Assembly (NCBI GenBank): GCA_947396885.1
Contig: OX377206.1
Location: forward strand, 86,239,960 to 86,303,959
DNA: 64,000 bases
Source of the DNA: Heligmosomoides polygyrus polygyrus
Lineage: Eukaryota; Nematoda; Chromadorea; Rhabditida; Heligmosomidae
Direction of reading: 5' to 3'
Shown: positions 52,947 through 63,993 of the stretch, one piece after another
How the letters are laid out: every line of letters begins with the position of its first letter
Position numbering within the stretch: the stretch's first letter is position 1
Made by a program: the position numbers and the translations under genes
Notes under the pieces: model-generated
What the model was told of the DNA's origin: nothing
Seen by the model: the letters and a program-made list of their open reading frames with translations, nothing else
The model's database searches: none

Positions 52947-53059
52947 CGACTAAAGGTCTTCTATGTCAGAAGATTATCCTGAGACGCGCTACTCACGAAA
53001 CAGCCCAAAGTAGAGAAAAATATCCTTTTCTTTTTTTAATGGGATTTCAAAAGAATGTT

Positions 53060-53390
53060 CGGTGCTAACGTTGTCGCATGGGCCAAGTCGTCGAAAATTA
53101 GGTGGGCCGGAAACATTAGGAATCCACACGACACACTCTGGACGAGAGCCGCCACTGACTGGATTTTGGGTGTGCGGATGTGTCAAAAAGCACCATGACG
53201 CCTACGACGCTTTGGTCGGCCTTATTCGTGAAAGCCCTGAATGAACGATATGACCCATTCCGTGTCCCTGGGGAGATGAGGATTGGAGCAACGTGACAAG
53301 CAATAGGAACTAATGGAGACGCTGCTGGAGCTTGCTGGAGCAACTTGAAGATCAACGGGACGACAAATGATACAGACTTGACTTTGAGCT
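53060..53390 (+). mobile_element. RTE LINE 3'-end remnant
   Basis: Closely matches 35590-35870: CGCATGGGCCAAGTCGTCGA, AAAATTAGGTGGGCCGG, GGACGAGAGCCGCCACTGAC, TTCGTGAAAGCCCTGAATGA, GAGACGCTGCTGG, GATCAACGGGACGAC. Frames are broken by small deletions and an extra GTGTGCGGATG-type insertion. Confidence 0.75.
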
Positions 53391-53479
53391 CTTTCCCACC
53401 ACAGTGGCAAGCTAAGTTTACGGTGTCCAACTTCAGAAGTTAGCGGCGATATTCGGCAAAAGCGCGCTAGCTAAGCACA

Positions 53480-53830
53480 ACAAATCTTCCACTTCATGAC
53501 AACACCTGCTCCCACATCGCGAGTCTGAGTCGCCTGAAGATTACCGAAATCTGTACATTCCTACTCATGCTCCCTATTCTCCAGACATGGCTGCTTCCGA
53601 CTGCCTTGGAGCAATACCTCGCGAAGCAATATCTAAGAAATTCAATGATCATTCTCGGAACTGAAGTCTTCCACTTGTGAACTTGCAGCCGCAGCAAGCT
53701 TCGGGGCAAGAATATCCAAAAGTGTCGGATCGTTGGAAGAGATATGTTATTTAATTTTTTATAGATAAGTGCGCTCAAAACAGGAACAAAACAAGCAAAT
53801 TTCGCACAAATTCAATAAATTCAATACAAT
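53480..53830 (+). pseudogene. mariner transposase C-terminal remnant
   Basis: The plus strand gives LPLHDNTCSHIASLSRLK (second catalytic Asp), then in another frame HAPYSPDMAASDCLG (third Asp region) and SDRWKRYVI near the C-terminus. The order matches mariner transposases but differs from the copy at 9063, so it is another mariner lineage. No ends were found. Confidence 0.6.
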
Positions 53831-54010
53831 AAATTCAATAGTGGTGAAACAAAGAAAGAAATGATATCAATATACACTGCAACGGGTAAAATATAATGTG
53901 TTGCAGCGATTCAGAAGCCTAGATACAAGGAGACTGTAGCAATGTAATCAAACTTATAAAGAGGCTAAAAATAAAATGCCAAAGTAATTGAATAGGAATT
54001 TACGCAGACT

Positions 54011-54314
54011 TCATTTCATTTCATTATGATATTGGTGCAGAGGTCGGCTTAGTTGTATGTCACAAGCTGTCGACTTCGATAAAGGAGTAGATTTAAAAGG
54101 GATGTGTGGAGTATCGAACAAATCCTTTACTGAGACAGTAAGGGTCATCAGCAACGCTACCAATACTACAGTAATGTATCGCTTGTTACTAAATCTGCAG
54201 AGTACCTTCCGAGCTAGCAACATTATGTCTGGTATGGATAAACTAACAGGTATGGGTGGCGCAGTGGAACGGATGATAAATATTGCGCGGTACTCCGCCC
54301 CAATCATCGGTTTA
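54011..54314. pseudogene. open frame split by Tc1-like insertion (left part)
   Basis: Both strands are open here: plus 54057-54314 (about 86 codons before the element) and minus 54307-54011 (98 codons). If the element and one TA copy are removed, both frames stay open into the right flank: the plus frame for about 36 more codons, the minus frame for about 35 codons upstream. A second minus-strand frame further right (55646-55855) may be an upstream continuation after a frameshift. I recognise no domain. Which strand, if either, was coding is undecided. Confidence 0.4.
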
Positions 54315-55574
54315 CAGGGTGACTCCTAATTATTTGCGCGTAGTTTATTACTAATAACTTCAACAAAAAACAATAGTTATACAAATTGATAAAACTTCAT
54401 ATAGAGCAATGCATAGCAATCATTCACTCAAGAAGATCTTCGAAATGAGCTACTTTTGTAGCAATACAGGCCTTCAGTCTCTTCTCCACCGACATCACTG
54501 TGGAACGCAGGAAGGTGACGTCGATATCGTCACACGCCTTCTGAAATGAAGCTTTGAGAGCGTTCAAACCTTGGTGGCTCTTCGAGGAGACCTTCTGCTT
54601 CAAGTAGCCCCACACAGCGAAATCCATGGGATTCAGATGAGGCAAGTTAGGTGACCAGAAGTCCTTCGTCCAGTAGCCAGGGACTCTTGCAGAATGCCAG
54701 TGTGGATCTCGCAGAATGAGCAGGTGCCCAGTACTGTTGGAGAGCACATTGGCCACTGACAAGATTTTCAGCAACCCAGGGGAGAAGAACTTCGTGCAAG
54801 ATCTTTTGTTGGTAGACTTCAGCGTTGATTTTCACTGAACGGTCGACGAAAACCAGAGCCCAGGGCAATGCCAGCCCATACCATTACAGATTTCGGAAAA
54901 AAAGTCCTGTTGAGAACATGACGTTGAGAAGACCTGTTTCTGGATGAAGGCAGCAACTGACGCTGATTCTGTGAGTTGTGTGCCACTTCAATGGTAATCT
55001 TCTCGTCCGCCCAGATGACGTTTAACAAGCGGCCCTGCTGGACTTCCTTTAGCAACAACATGGATTTTTCCAATCTAATCTGCAAAATCTGCATGGCAGC
55101 TTCCGTAAGGGCTTGTCCGCGATAGAGACTATAACTGCGAAGCCTGAGATCCCGTTTGACGATCTTCTGTATTGTTCAAGGTCTACGGCCATCCGATTCA
55201 TGCCAACTCCATTGTTCCGGTCGATTCTCTTTTTGATGAAGGCGGAGAGTGTTCACAGTTCGTGGTCTGCCAGATCTCCTCCTCGGTTCGATCTTTCCTT
55301 ACTCTCCGTACTGTTTCACAACGTGTTGGACTGTTCCTGCAGAAATTTGAAGTCGTCGAGTGATCTCTGCTGCAGAATGTCCTTTATCGGCGAAACGAGC
55401 GACGGTGGAACGATATGGTGAAGCTTTCATTGTCGAGGGTATTGAGTGTATCACCTTGCTTGGTCTTTGTACATACTTCCCTCATTCTAGAAAAATCCTA
55501 AAAACTGATCTCCCGCCATTTTCGAAAACACAGTAGCGGTTTGAATATGGCGCAAATAATTAGGAGCCACCCTG
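54315..55574 (-). mobile_element. Tc1/mariner-superfamily element, complete, inactive
   Basis: A 1260-bp element with 25-bp inverted ends, CAGGGTGACTCCTAATTATT at the left and its complement at the right with one mismatch. TA flanks it (54313-54314, 55575-55576). The CAGGGTG start is shared with 15635-16899. It carries a minus-strand transposase (next entry). Confidence 0.93.
54424..55480 (-). pseudogene. Tc1-like transposase (broken)
   Basis: From the right: MLLLKEVQQGRLLNVIWADE with the first catalytic Asp in IWADEKI, then PKSVMVWAGIALGSG, KILHEVLLPWVAENL. The second site reads LQQYWAPAHSA, with Tyr where Asp is expected. The third site LNPMDFAVWGYL is intact, and the C-terminus is SVEKRLKACIATKVAHFEDL. 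Frames change at least twice. Loss of the second Asp rules out activity. Confidence 0.85.
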
Positions 55575-55579
55575 TATTC

Positions 55580-56930
55580 CTACCCTCAACAATATCCCGT
55601 GGATTTAGAACGCGCGGAGGATTCCATTGCAGAGGGGATTTATCATCACCCACCCTTATACTCGAAACTGTAGGCTTTCTCAATGACTAGCCTACTATCT
55701 TCACACACTAATACCAGAATCGCTTTTGCAGGAACGACGAAATTGGGTAGTTTGTGAGAACGATCGATAACAGGAATTAAAGCCAACCAATTCTCTGTTG
55801 ATTTAATAAAAGGCCGTCCTCGAATCATACCTGTTTTGCTTAGATGTTTCTTCACAGAAAGTTAGTTGTCTACGTCGACGTACAAAACAAATTCTATCAA
55901 AGCAGGAGCGACCGATCTAATAGAAATTTTGATTTGAGAATAAAAATATAATAGAAATTTTAAAGTCTGAAATAAATCGAACGCTGATGCTGCAGAGAAA
56001 TCACATTGAACAAAGCTGATAGAGATCCACGTAATAACTTTTGTAGTGCCTCTATGCGACGAGGTTGTTAGATGGAACTTTTATTGGCGTGACGTTTACA
56101 CCCTCTCGTTGTCTTCAGAGGACTAAAAACGTTCCAGGCGTACAGCGCAGAAGTATGTTCTAATGAAGTAATTAACAACAATGGCGAGGTTTTTAGATGA
56201 GAGGACATGGAGTCCACCTAATAACCTCGTGCAACACAACAAACCGACAGACCTATCTCACCATGTTCTAGAGGTTTCCAGAACCGAATGGTTGGGAGTA
56301 CTCGACAGCTCTGGATGCGTCACGCTTCTGAATATACAATGCATAAGTGGCACGTTGTCGTTCCTTGAAAATAACCTAAAGCCAGCATTTGTTTCAGGAG
56401 CAAAAGTCAGAGTGAGAGCAGTCACATTGGGGAGTTGCTAACGAGGCGAAATACATCACTGTCCGCCTCTGACGGCTTCACCAGAGCCACTGTCAATCAG
56501 AAGGATTACTACACCCAACGCTCATCTCCGTAGTGAATGAGGATTTGAATTCAGTTACGAGTGAAGTGAACAGAGATATGAGGTAATTTCCTCTCAAAGA
56601 CAGCATTTGAGCTGAAATTTAAACGATTCCCATATTTTAACATATTATTACAGAAGCGAATAAGGGATGAAAGCGAAGCTCGACATTGATTAACTCATAG
56701 TAAGCTAAGGCTATTTCTTTAGGTTATTATGCATTGAATTCGAATTTTTGGCAACTACAGTAGGAGGAGTTACGGTACTGCTGTGGCACTCAACAGGTAC
56801 AAATGGAGGAAGACGTTGTTTGCGCCCACCCGAGGAATGCAAGGGTTGATGGGACGACATGTAATACTAGTTGATATTGAAGAAAAGTTGCATAATTTAG
56901 ATGACGCTCATTTAACATTTGCATTGCGCT
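55580..56930. other. right flank of split frame, then no gene recognised
   Basis: 55580-55855 belongs to the split open frame described at 54011-54314. The rest holds short frames (for example 56181-56441) without known motifs. Confidence 0.3.
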
Positions 56931-56935
56931 CCTCT

Positions 56936-57050
56936 CCATTAAGATGCGCGAAGCTCAGTTACGATGGTTCGGCCACGTTCTGCTTGGCAAAGGTAACTGG
57001 CCGTCGTTTCGGAAGCTCTTTCGTGGATTTCTCCCGTGTCAACCTCTTCA
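56936..57050 (+). mobile_element. LINE-type C-terminal remnant
   Basis: KMREAQLRWFGHVLLGKGNW resembles the (K)MREARLRWYGHVLR motif found near the C-terminus of several LINE reverse transcriptases. Only this short stretch is recognisable. Confidence 0.35.
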
Positions 57051-58360
57051 GGTGGAGCATTCGCAGGGATCAATTCTACATTACATGTACTGTGTATTGC
57101 GTGCATTTCTTGCAGCTGCTTCTTCAAATAAATCTATTTTGTTCCAACGTTGCGCTTCTACGTTAATCGTTGATCTGATCTCCATCCTCTTTGTGGGAAC
57201 GAAAGACCGTTGGATTAGCCCGTCGCATTTCTTATGACGGAGAGAACTCCATTATTCGGACGGCTTATATCCACGGTAAACTAAGCCATTCGTGAACTCC
57301 GCTAAAAATATTTTCGCCATATGGTGGTTTAGGGACCTTAATTGCAGCACAAATTCTTCAGTTGTTCTAGGTAACGTATGCGATCCACACCTTGACTATA
57401 TAGGTGAAGGATCTACTCCGCAGTTATTGGAAACACCAAACCTCTGTCATCTTGTTGGCCTATCTCCGTCTTCATCCTCATTTTCGGAAGTCAGTGTCAT
57501 CAAGTGCTACTCACCAACATAAGCTGTTCTAGGAGAAGCCCAACAGGGTCGAGTTCAAAACTTCACCTCACGTGAATCTGTCAAAATGCCGGTTGAATTT
57601 CGCCTGTGTTCTTGTTTTGTTCCTTGCAGTGTCATTCCCAAAATTCGATTCTCGCACTTTTCCTACTAAGCATATCTGATAATCCTTCTGGGGTTGCTCT
57701 TTTATAATGCGTTCTAATGCACTGCTGAACTTTGAGCTCAATCCTCGCTGACACGGCAAAAAATCCACGAAATTCGAAAGAACTTCCAAAACGACGACCA
57801 GTTACCGCTGTTCCAATAAATTCTGTCCAAGCCTGCCTTACCGGTCTATTTAGAGCCGGAGGTCATCCTACCGGTCACTCCCCAAGAATCAAGCTGTTGC
57901 CTAAGCAAACTTCTTACCGGGCCCTACATCGTCCAGTTAGGGTTAACGAAAACAATCTCGAGCCTCACTAAGGGGCTAGAAGATTACACGAAGCTCATGA
58001 AGAAGCTCGGAGCAAGAAGAATATAGAAAAACGCCTGAACACAGACACACAGATCTCGCCAACCGATTCTCACGCCAAATCTTGCCTGTGCGCCGCCACT
58101 CCACACGATCTACGTGATCTCACTCCCGTCATCGTCTCGGTGGTATCTACTATTAATTTTCCTATAAGGCCATGCCCTCTACTTCTTCGCACAAGTGCTG
58201 TTGCAACCGCCTCCTCCTCAGCGGCTCCTGATCATCTCTCTTCGACAATGTGCATGTACTTATGAAGAATAGGCTAATTTCAGAGTCCCGGTTTCGATTC
58301 ACCAAACGACGACCAACTGGAGTTACTCAGGAGCATATTATTAGGAGGGTGCTTTCCGAA
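57050..58360. other. no gene recognised
   Basis: A frame around 57732-57971 and its continuation past a stop to about 58260 is Pro/Thr/Ala-rich, without a domain that I recognise. No repeat partner in the window. Confidence 0.3.
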
Positions 58361-58364
58361 TATA

Positions 58365-59411
58365 TTAGATTGTCCCATAAGTCTTCGCCGTTTTTTCAAT
58401 GATTCACTGCAGATTTCGCCGGCGGTCTCTTGCACAGCGCTGCATAGCTTTCGAAAGAGAATAATTTGCTCTATCCGAAGTTGTATTGCATTTCTTTTTT
58501 CATCATGAATTTTGTCAATTTTTAGGTCGTTGAAGTGAAAAGTGAAAAAGTGAAAAACTAGCCATTTGCGCAGTTGTTCTCTCCGTTTAGGGTTGTCATT
58601 TTTGCGCAGTTTTTTATAGCATTTGAAAGACAATGTTCTGTTCTACAAGAATATGTGTGACTTCTATTTGCTCATTTGTCCTTTATTGATTTTTAGGTCA
58701 TCAAATTGGGACGTCCGAAGGAGGATGGTTATTTTGCCGACAGCTCCTGCTCTGTGATTGAACTTTTTGGGTTGGTGTTAAACGTAATTCGAAAGAGAAT
58801 GTCTTGCTCTGCAAGAATATATGTCGCGTTTATTAATTTCTTTTGAATATCAACAAAATGCCAAAAGAGAAAAATCGCCTTCACCAACAACTCCTTTTCC
58901 TTCTTCAGTTGTTGATATTCGACTGAAATTAGCGTGAGCCAACAAACGCGACACAAATTCTCACTGAGCAAGACATCTTCTTGCAAACAACATATAACAC
59001 CAAGCAAAAAAGTCCAAGCATAGAACCGGACTTTTGGTAAAAATTCGGACGAGAAAGTCGGAATTCCCAATTTGATGATCTAAAAATCAATAATGGACAA
59101 ATGAGCAAATAGCGCTAACACATATTCTTGTAGTACAGAACATTGTCTTCCAATCGCTTTAAAAAACTGCGCAAAAAATTAAAACCCTAAGCGGAGAGAA
59201 CAAGTGCGCCAATGGCTACTTTTTCACTTTTTCACTTTTCACTTCAACGACCTAAAAATTGACAAAATTCATGATGAAAAAAGAAATGCAATACATGATC
59301 TGATAGAGCAGATCATTTTTTTCGAAAGCTGTGCAGCGCTATGCAGGAGATCGGAGGCGTAATCTGCAGTGAATCGTTGAAAAAAAGGCGGGGACCTATG
59401 GGACAGCCTAA
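58365..59411. mobile_element. 1047-bp palindromic foldback element with mariner-like ends
   Basis: The ends are TTAGATTGTCCCATAAGTCT (58365) and the complement of TTAGGCTGTCCCATAGGTCC (ending 59411), with TA on each side (58363-58364, 59412-59413). The left half reads as the reverse complement of the right half almost to the centre near 58880. Landmarks: GCATTTCTTTTTTCATCATG with ATGATGAAAAAAGAAATGC, GTTCTACAAGAATATGTGT with ACACATATTCTTGTAGTAC, GTCGCGTTTATTAAT with ACAAACGCGACAC. No transposase is encoded. The TA duplication and TTAG-start fit a mariner MITE of unusual length. Confidence 0.85.
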
Positions 59412-59416
59412 TATAA

Positions 59417-59552
59417 GGCCTTTGTCATACCATCGCTCACCCGGAGCGACGCCAAATGATATGTACCCATATCGATCCCATCGCGCCGCCCGATCGATAT
59501 GGGAGCATATCATTAGGCGTCGCTCGGGGTGAGCGATGGTATGACAAAGACC
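59417..59552. mobile_element. palindromic MITE, same subfamily as 28199-28334
   Basis: A 136-bp palindrome GGCCTTTGTCATACCATCGC to GCGATGGTATGACAAAGACC, flanked by TAA (59414-59416, 59553-59555). It sits one base beyond the TA of the foldback element, so TATAA at the junction served both. Confidence 0.88.
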
Positions 59553-59874
59553 TAAGAATCGTTTTGTTTGCTTATGTAGGAAGGCTTCAATTAACGGATT
59601 TGGTAGAGAAGCTTTAACAAAGTTGGTAAAGTAGGTGTATTTAGAGGCACTGTAATTACTCGTAACCTTTGTTAATAAGTAATGAAAGTATGGTAGTCTT
59701 AAGGACCCGTACCCTCTAACTTAGCCGACTTCGACTGCTCATAACGGTAATCTGTACTATTTCCGTGCGGGTACGTTTAGAATAGATTGGATTGCTATCT
59801 ATTTAGATGTTATAGTACTTAATTTTAAGGCCAGTATGACAAGTGCGTTTTGTAATTCGTTTCTGGACTATCTA

Positions 59875-60760
59875 CTGCCACAAATCTTATAGACAGCTTG
59901 TTCGGTTGGAGGGTTGCCCTGAACGAAGGAAAAATGATAGACGTCTACACAGATCTTTCCAAAGCGTTCGATAAAGTCTGTCGTTCGAAATTGCTTGCTA
60001 GGCTGTGCTCTCTAGGTATAGAAGAATGCCTGTTAAATTGGTTCGCTTCTTATCTGGAAAGCAGGTCTCTGACTGTTCGAGTGAGCTATCATTATTCTGA
60101 CAAATACCGTTGTACAAGCTGAGTTCCGCAGCGTGGCGTTCTGTCTCCATTTCTTTTTCTACTCTACATCGCTGATATATCGAATGTCATAAAAACTTCC
60201 GAAAACATTAAAATTCAGATCCACGCTGATGACATTAAGACACAGACACTAGACTTTCCCTGCCTCGATAGAGCCGTGAAGAATGCTTATGCTGCTCCTT
60301 ACCCTATTTTCCGCAACGTTTGCAGCAATTATTCTGGTATTCTCGTCAAGTTGTATAAAGCGTACATCATTCCCCATTTAGAATCTGTTCCCAGGTTTGG
60401 AGTCCCACTGCAATAAAACACATTTTGAAATTGGAGAATGTTCAAAGAACCTTCACTAGACTTGTCTCCTCGCTGGCCTAGTTTTCTGCTTAAAAATACT
60501 TCGTGGTGAGATAAAACTCCGCTCTAGCAAGTACTGGGTCTTCAGACCTTGTGAAATGAGGTCAAATGGATTCAATCTTCATTACCCTCAGATTAAAAAA
60601 AATTTCGCGCAGTTATTCAGCTTTCTTTTTTACAGAGGGGCAAGATGGATAAGGCGTCTACCCACAAACATTTTATGTTCCGAAAACAGTGAAGTTTTTA
60701 GGAAACGTCTTATTAAATTTGATGCTTTGCGGGTGCTAGGAATCGTCGACCCCATTTGAC
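59875..60760 (+). pseudogene. CR1/jockey-like LINE reverse transcriptase, 3' part
   Basis: TNLIDSLFGWRVALNEGKMI and VYTDLSKAFDKVCRSKLLAR (palm motif A), then after an in-frame TGA VPQRGVLSPFLFLLYIADIS (motif B). The catalytic box reads IHADDIK. A later frame gives FRKRLIKFDALRVLGIVDP at the C-terminus. The 5' part and thumb are partly deleted, with at least one stop and frame changes. It is probably the same family as the element at 62086, in the same direction but a separate copy, since 3' sequence precedes 5' sequence. Confidence 0.78.
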
Positions 60761-60764
60761 GTTT

Positions 60765-61228
60765 TACTTTTGTACAAGCTGTGATTCTGTGGATAGACGT
60801 CCATCGAATTAAAGCTTGATAAAAGGAAACCTTCAGAACATTGGTAAAAACACCTATGCGGAAGACGAGTTTGTTTAGGGCTATGAAGATTAGAACGAAA
60901 ACGAGAGGTCACCGTAGCATTTATCCACAGAAGAAATTCGCAGCCAACAGCACTTGAATTCATTTCGAGCGTTGAGCTGCGTGAGTTTTCCTTTAGCTTT
61001 CGTAATCATCATCGAATACCTTGACTGCTAGCTTGAATATCACCGAGAGGTCTTTTCTATGCTTAGCTGTAACTATATTTCCTTTGCAGGAACTGAACTA
61101 TTACAGGGCCTACTGGATCAGTCCAACTCGTGTTGAATGCTACCTAGACAACAGTTGCGAATTTTCCAGTTCCACCTCGATGTTACTATGTGTGATTGTC
61201 GTCGCCGATATGATCTCGATAGCTATGC

Positions 61229-61317
<89 letters not shown>

Positions 61318-62085
61318 CTACTGGGTATTCTATTCGACAGCTCTTGATTATGAGATTCCTTTAACTCTGCTTTGCCTTCATGACACTATACAGTTCACGC
61401 CCCTTTAAATAGTAGTATAGTTTCGGGTGGTTCCAAATGATGTCACGCTATCGCCTTAGTAGTGATATGATTTTCTTCAATCTCAATACGTGAAGCGAGA
61501 CTGGTTGTGGTTGGTGTTCGCTGACTGCCAAGAGCTTTGACTTGAGCAAGAAGTTTCGGAAATTTTTGCCATTCTACAGGCTGCTTCGGTTTTTAAGTCA
61601 TCCAGTTGCGGCTATAGTAGCGAGACAATGGCTGTCACTGAAAGAAGCTTTGCCTGGTCTAAGCACTTAAGGCTAAAACCTGAAGCTTAGGTGTTGACCA
61701 GCCAATAATGTTGCTCGAGAGTGATTTGAACATTATGAACCACGCTATAGCTGGGCTGGCTTTCACAAAACCTATTCATCTTCTGTGGGCTATCCTGTTG
61801 TATCACTTAACTTGCCTACCAACAATATCCAACAATATGGATGTTTCAGCACTGCACATTTTGTAGCATAATTATGAGCCAGATACGGCATTATAGCAGA
61901 CCGATGTTGGTTTCCACCTGAACACTTATTACTGGGAACTCCTGTCTAAGGAACAAGTTATCTCAGCGGGCTTCTTGTGGCAAAGAAGCAATTTTTGTGA
62001 GACTGATAACTTGCTACCTGAGAAGGTACGTTACTGGCGTTTTCGCTCCGCTCGATAGCGGCCGCTGTGATCACGGAATCAATCA
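60765..62085. other. no gene recognised; TA/GA microsatellite
   Basis: Contains a (TA)n tract of about 26 units followed by (GA)n of about 15 units at roughly 61231-61315. The 108-codon frame across it is an artefact. 61900-62085 may be 5' untranslated sequence of the LINE that follows. Confidence 0.4.
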
Positions 62086-62203
62086 TGTCGGGTGCCGGTG
62101 CGTCATCTCTTGCAGCGTGTGAGGCCTCATCTAGCCCATCTGCTGGCATGGTGAGTCTGGTCGAGCCAGCCGAGCGACTACGAGGACTTTTGGGACTGGC
62201 AAG

Positions 62204-62869
62204 GTGCCCAATTACGTGAAGGTCCTGGTGGATATACTACTCGAGACGAGAGCAGAGATCAAGGAGCTCAGCCGACGGAACGCCGATCTGATGGAAGAAG
62301 TCCGTCTGCTGAGGGAAGAAAACTTGGCTTTGAAGCAAAACACCTCTAGTGTGAGTAAATCAGTGGTAGATCTTTCCTCTAACGGCAGTCCTAATGCGGT
62401 TCTATCTATGAAGCCTGATATCGAACGTAAGAGATCAATTGTTCTGTCCAACATCCCCGAGTCTTCGGCTCAAAATCCATCAGAACGAGTAGGTCACGAT
62501 ATAGCATGTGTAAACCAAATCTTGGATTTTTTGAACATCGAATGTAATCCTATGACAGTGTACCGTATGGGTAAATTGGATGCTCGGAGGCCCAGGCTCA
62601 TGAAAGTTGTGCTCCCAGCAAGCAGATTCCAAATGGAAGCTGTTAGGAGGGCTCCTCGGGTTCATTTCTCTCCTTCTCATCGGGGCGTATACTTACGTCC
62701 TTCACTTACTAAGGAGGAGAGGGAGCGAAGACAAGGAGAACGCCTAAGCAGTCGGAGGTTGGGGACTGACGACACAGCTGCCAACATCCCATCGCAGAGT
62801 GTACTACAGTCTCCAACCCCTACGCAGGGCACAACACCTTCTTCAAGCAGCCCTTCGGGAAACTGCTAA
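62204..62869 (+). CDS. LINE ORF1 protein (RNA-binding type)
   Basis: 221 codons uninterrupted from GTG 62204 to TAA. Residues 12-46 form a leucine-rich coiled coil (ELSRRNADLMEEVRLLREEN), probably for trimerisation. Residues 73-170 include ERKRSIVLSNIPES, ILDFLNIECNPMTVYRMGK and RRPRLMKVVLPASRFQMEAV, an RNA-recognition-like fold in many LINE ORF1 proteins. A basic LTKEERERRQGERLSSRR segment and a Ser/Thr/Pro-rich tail follow. It would coat the element RNA. A decayed copy is at 48513-49640. The frame is the best-preserved in the window, but the loss of the upstream ATG frame suggests it is not functional. Confidence 0.75.
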   Translation: MPNYVKVLVDILLETRAEIKELSRRNADLMEEVRLLREENLALKQNTSSVSKSVVDLSSNGSPNAVLSMKPDIERKRSIVLSNIPESSAQNPSERVGHDIACVNQILDFLNIECNPMTVYRMGKLDARRPRLMKVVLPASRFQMEAVRRAPRVHFSPSHRGVYLRPSLTKEERERRQGERLSSRRLGTDDTAANIPSQSVLQSPTPTQGTTPSSSSPSGNC

Positions 62870-63993
62870 GATATTGGAGGAAGCCTTCTACCGAAATTTC
62901 TTGTGCCCTTTTAAATATTAGATCTTTGGTAAAGAATTGCAATTCCCTTGTCTTTGCGCTTTGTCATCACAAGTTTGATGCTATCCTTCTAATAGAAACA
63001 TGGTTAAGCACCCAAAATGAGCTAAATTCATTGCTTGGTACAGCTGCGGGGCAGTATGTGGGCATAAGGTGTGACCGGAAAAATAAACTGGGTGGAGGAA
63101 TTCTGCTTTTACTTAAGAGGTATCTTTCCTATGAAGTAGTTTTTATGGAATCAGTCAAAGATTCTTACGAGGTCCTAATTTGTGATATAACAAACTCTTT
63201 GTCTACTTTAAGACTCATAGGGATTTACAGAGCACCTGGTTGTAGCACAGAGAGAACCCACCAGTTATCGAAGGTTATCACTGACTTCTGCGCGTGCGGC
63301 AAACCTAGCATTGCTCTAGGTGATTTTAACTTGCCTGACTTGATGCTAAACAGTCAGAGAGGAACTTCCAAATCCTTCCGTGACGCGTTAGAAGCTCATG
63401 CTTTTAATCAATTGTTGCCTAGACCCACCAGAGGGCCATCCTTTCTAGACCTCATATTTTGTAATAAGCAAGGCCTTGTCAAACGTGTAAGAACTAGTCC
63501 ACCAATTGGAAATAGCGACCACAATACAGTTCTCTTCCAAATCCAGCTGAAAGCAGGTCCTGGCGACAGTGGTGCACAGCGATGAGTAAGGGACTTCAAA
63601 GCTGCCAACTATGAACAAATCAGGGAGCATCTAGCTAATGTTGATTGGGTGGGTATTCTCTTTAACAGTACGTCAGCCAATACCATGTACGAAACTTTTC
63701 TTGCAGTGCTTCACCATGTTATCGAGTTATACGTTCCTAAACGCAAAGCTGTTTCCAACCAGCTGAATCTCCCACCATACCTTAAAAGATTGCACAGACA
63801 GCGATCTTCTCTTTGAAATCAGGCTACAGTTACAAATAGGACTTCTGATTGGAAAATATACGAGTCGCTAAATAAGAAAGTGGAGAAGCTTACCTATAAG
63901 TATTATCTCTACCTAGAAAAGAAAGTTATTGCTTTAGAAGACAAAACAGCTTTCTTTAGATATGTCAGCTCACGTAGTGGTGATGCAAATTAA
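62770..63993 (+). pseudogene. LINE ORF2: endonuclease with stops
   Basis: The frame is open from 62770, overlapping the ORF1 end by 100 bp in the -1 frame, with no ATG before the endonuclease. EN motifs in order: CALLNIRSLVKN, LLIETWLST (catalytic Glu), LIGIYRAPG, ALGDFNLPDLM (Asp/Asn) and GNSDHNTVLF (SDH). All catalytic residues are present. TGA at 63583-63585 (probably from CGA), TGA at 63814-63816 and TAA at 63991-63993 interrupt the same frame, between which VRDFKAANYEQIREHL and LPPYLKRLHRQRSSL continue the protein. It would nick target DNA for reverse transcription. Confidence 0.85.

Noticed and set aside
58280..59070. 113-117-codon minus-strand frames
   Set aside because: They are within the palindromic foldback element and mirror each other's sequence; no domain is visible.
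61021..61347. 108-codon frame with YI and ER repeats
   Set aside because: The repeats come from translating a TA/GA microsatellite.
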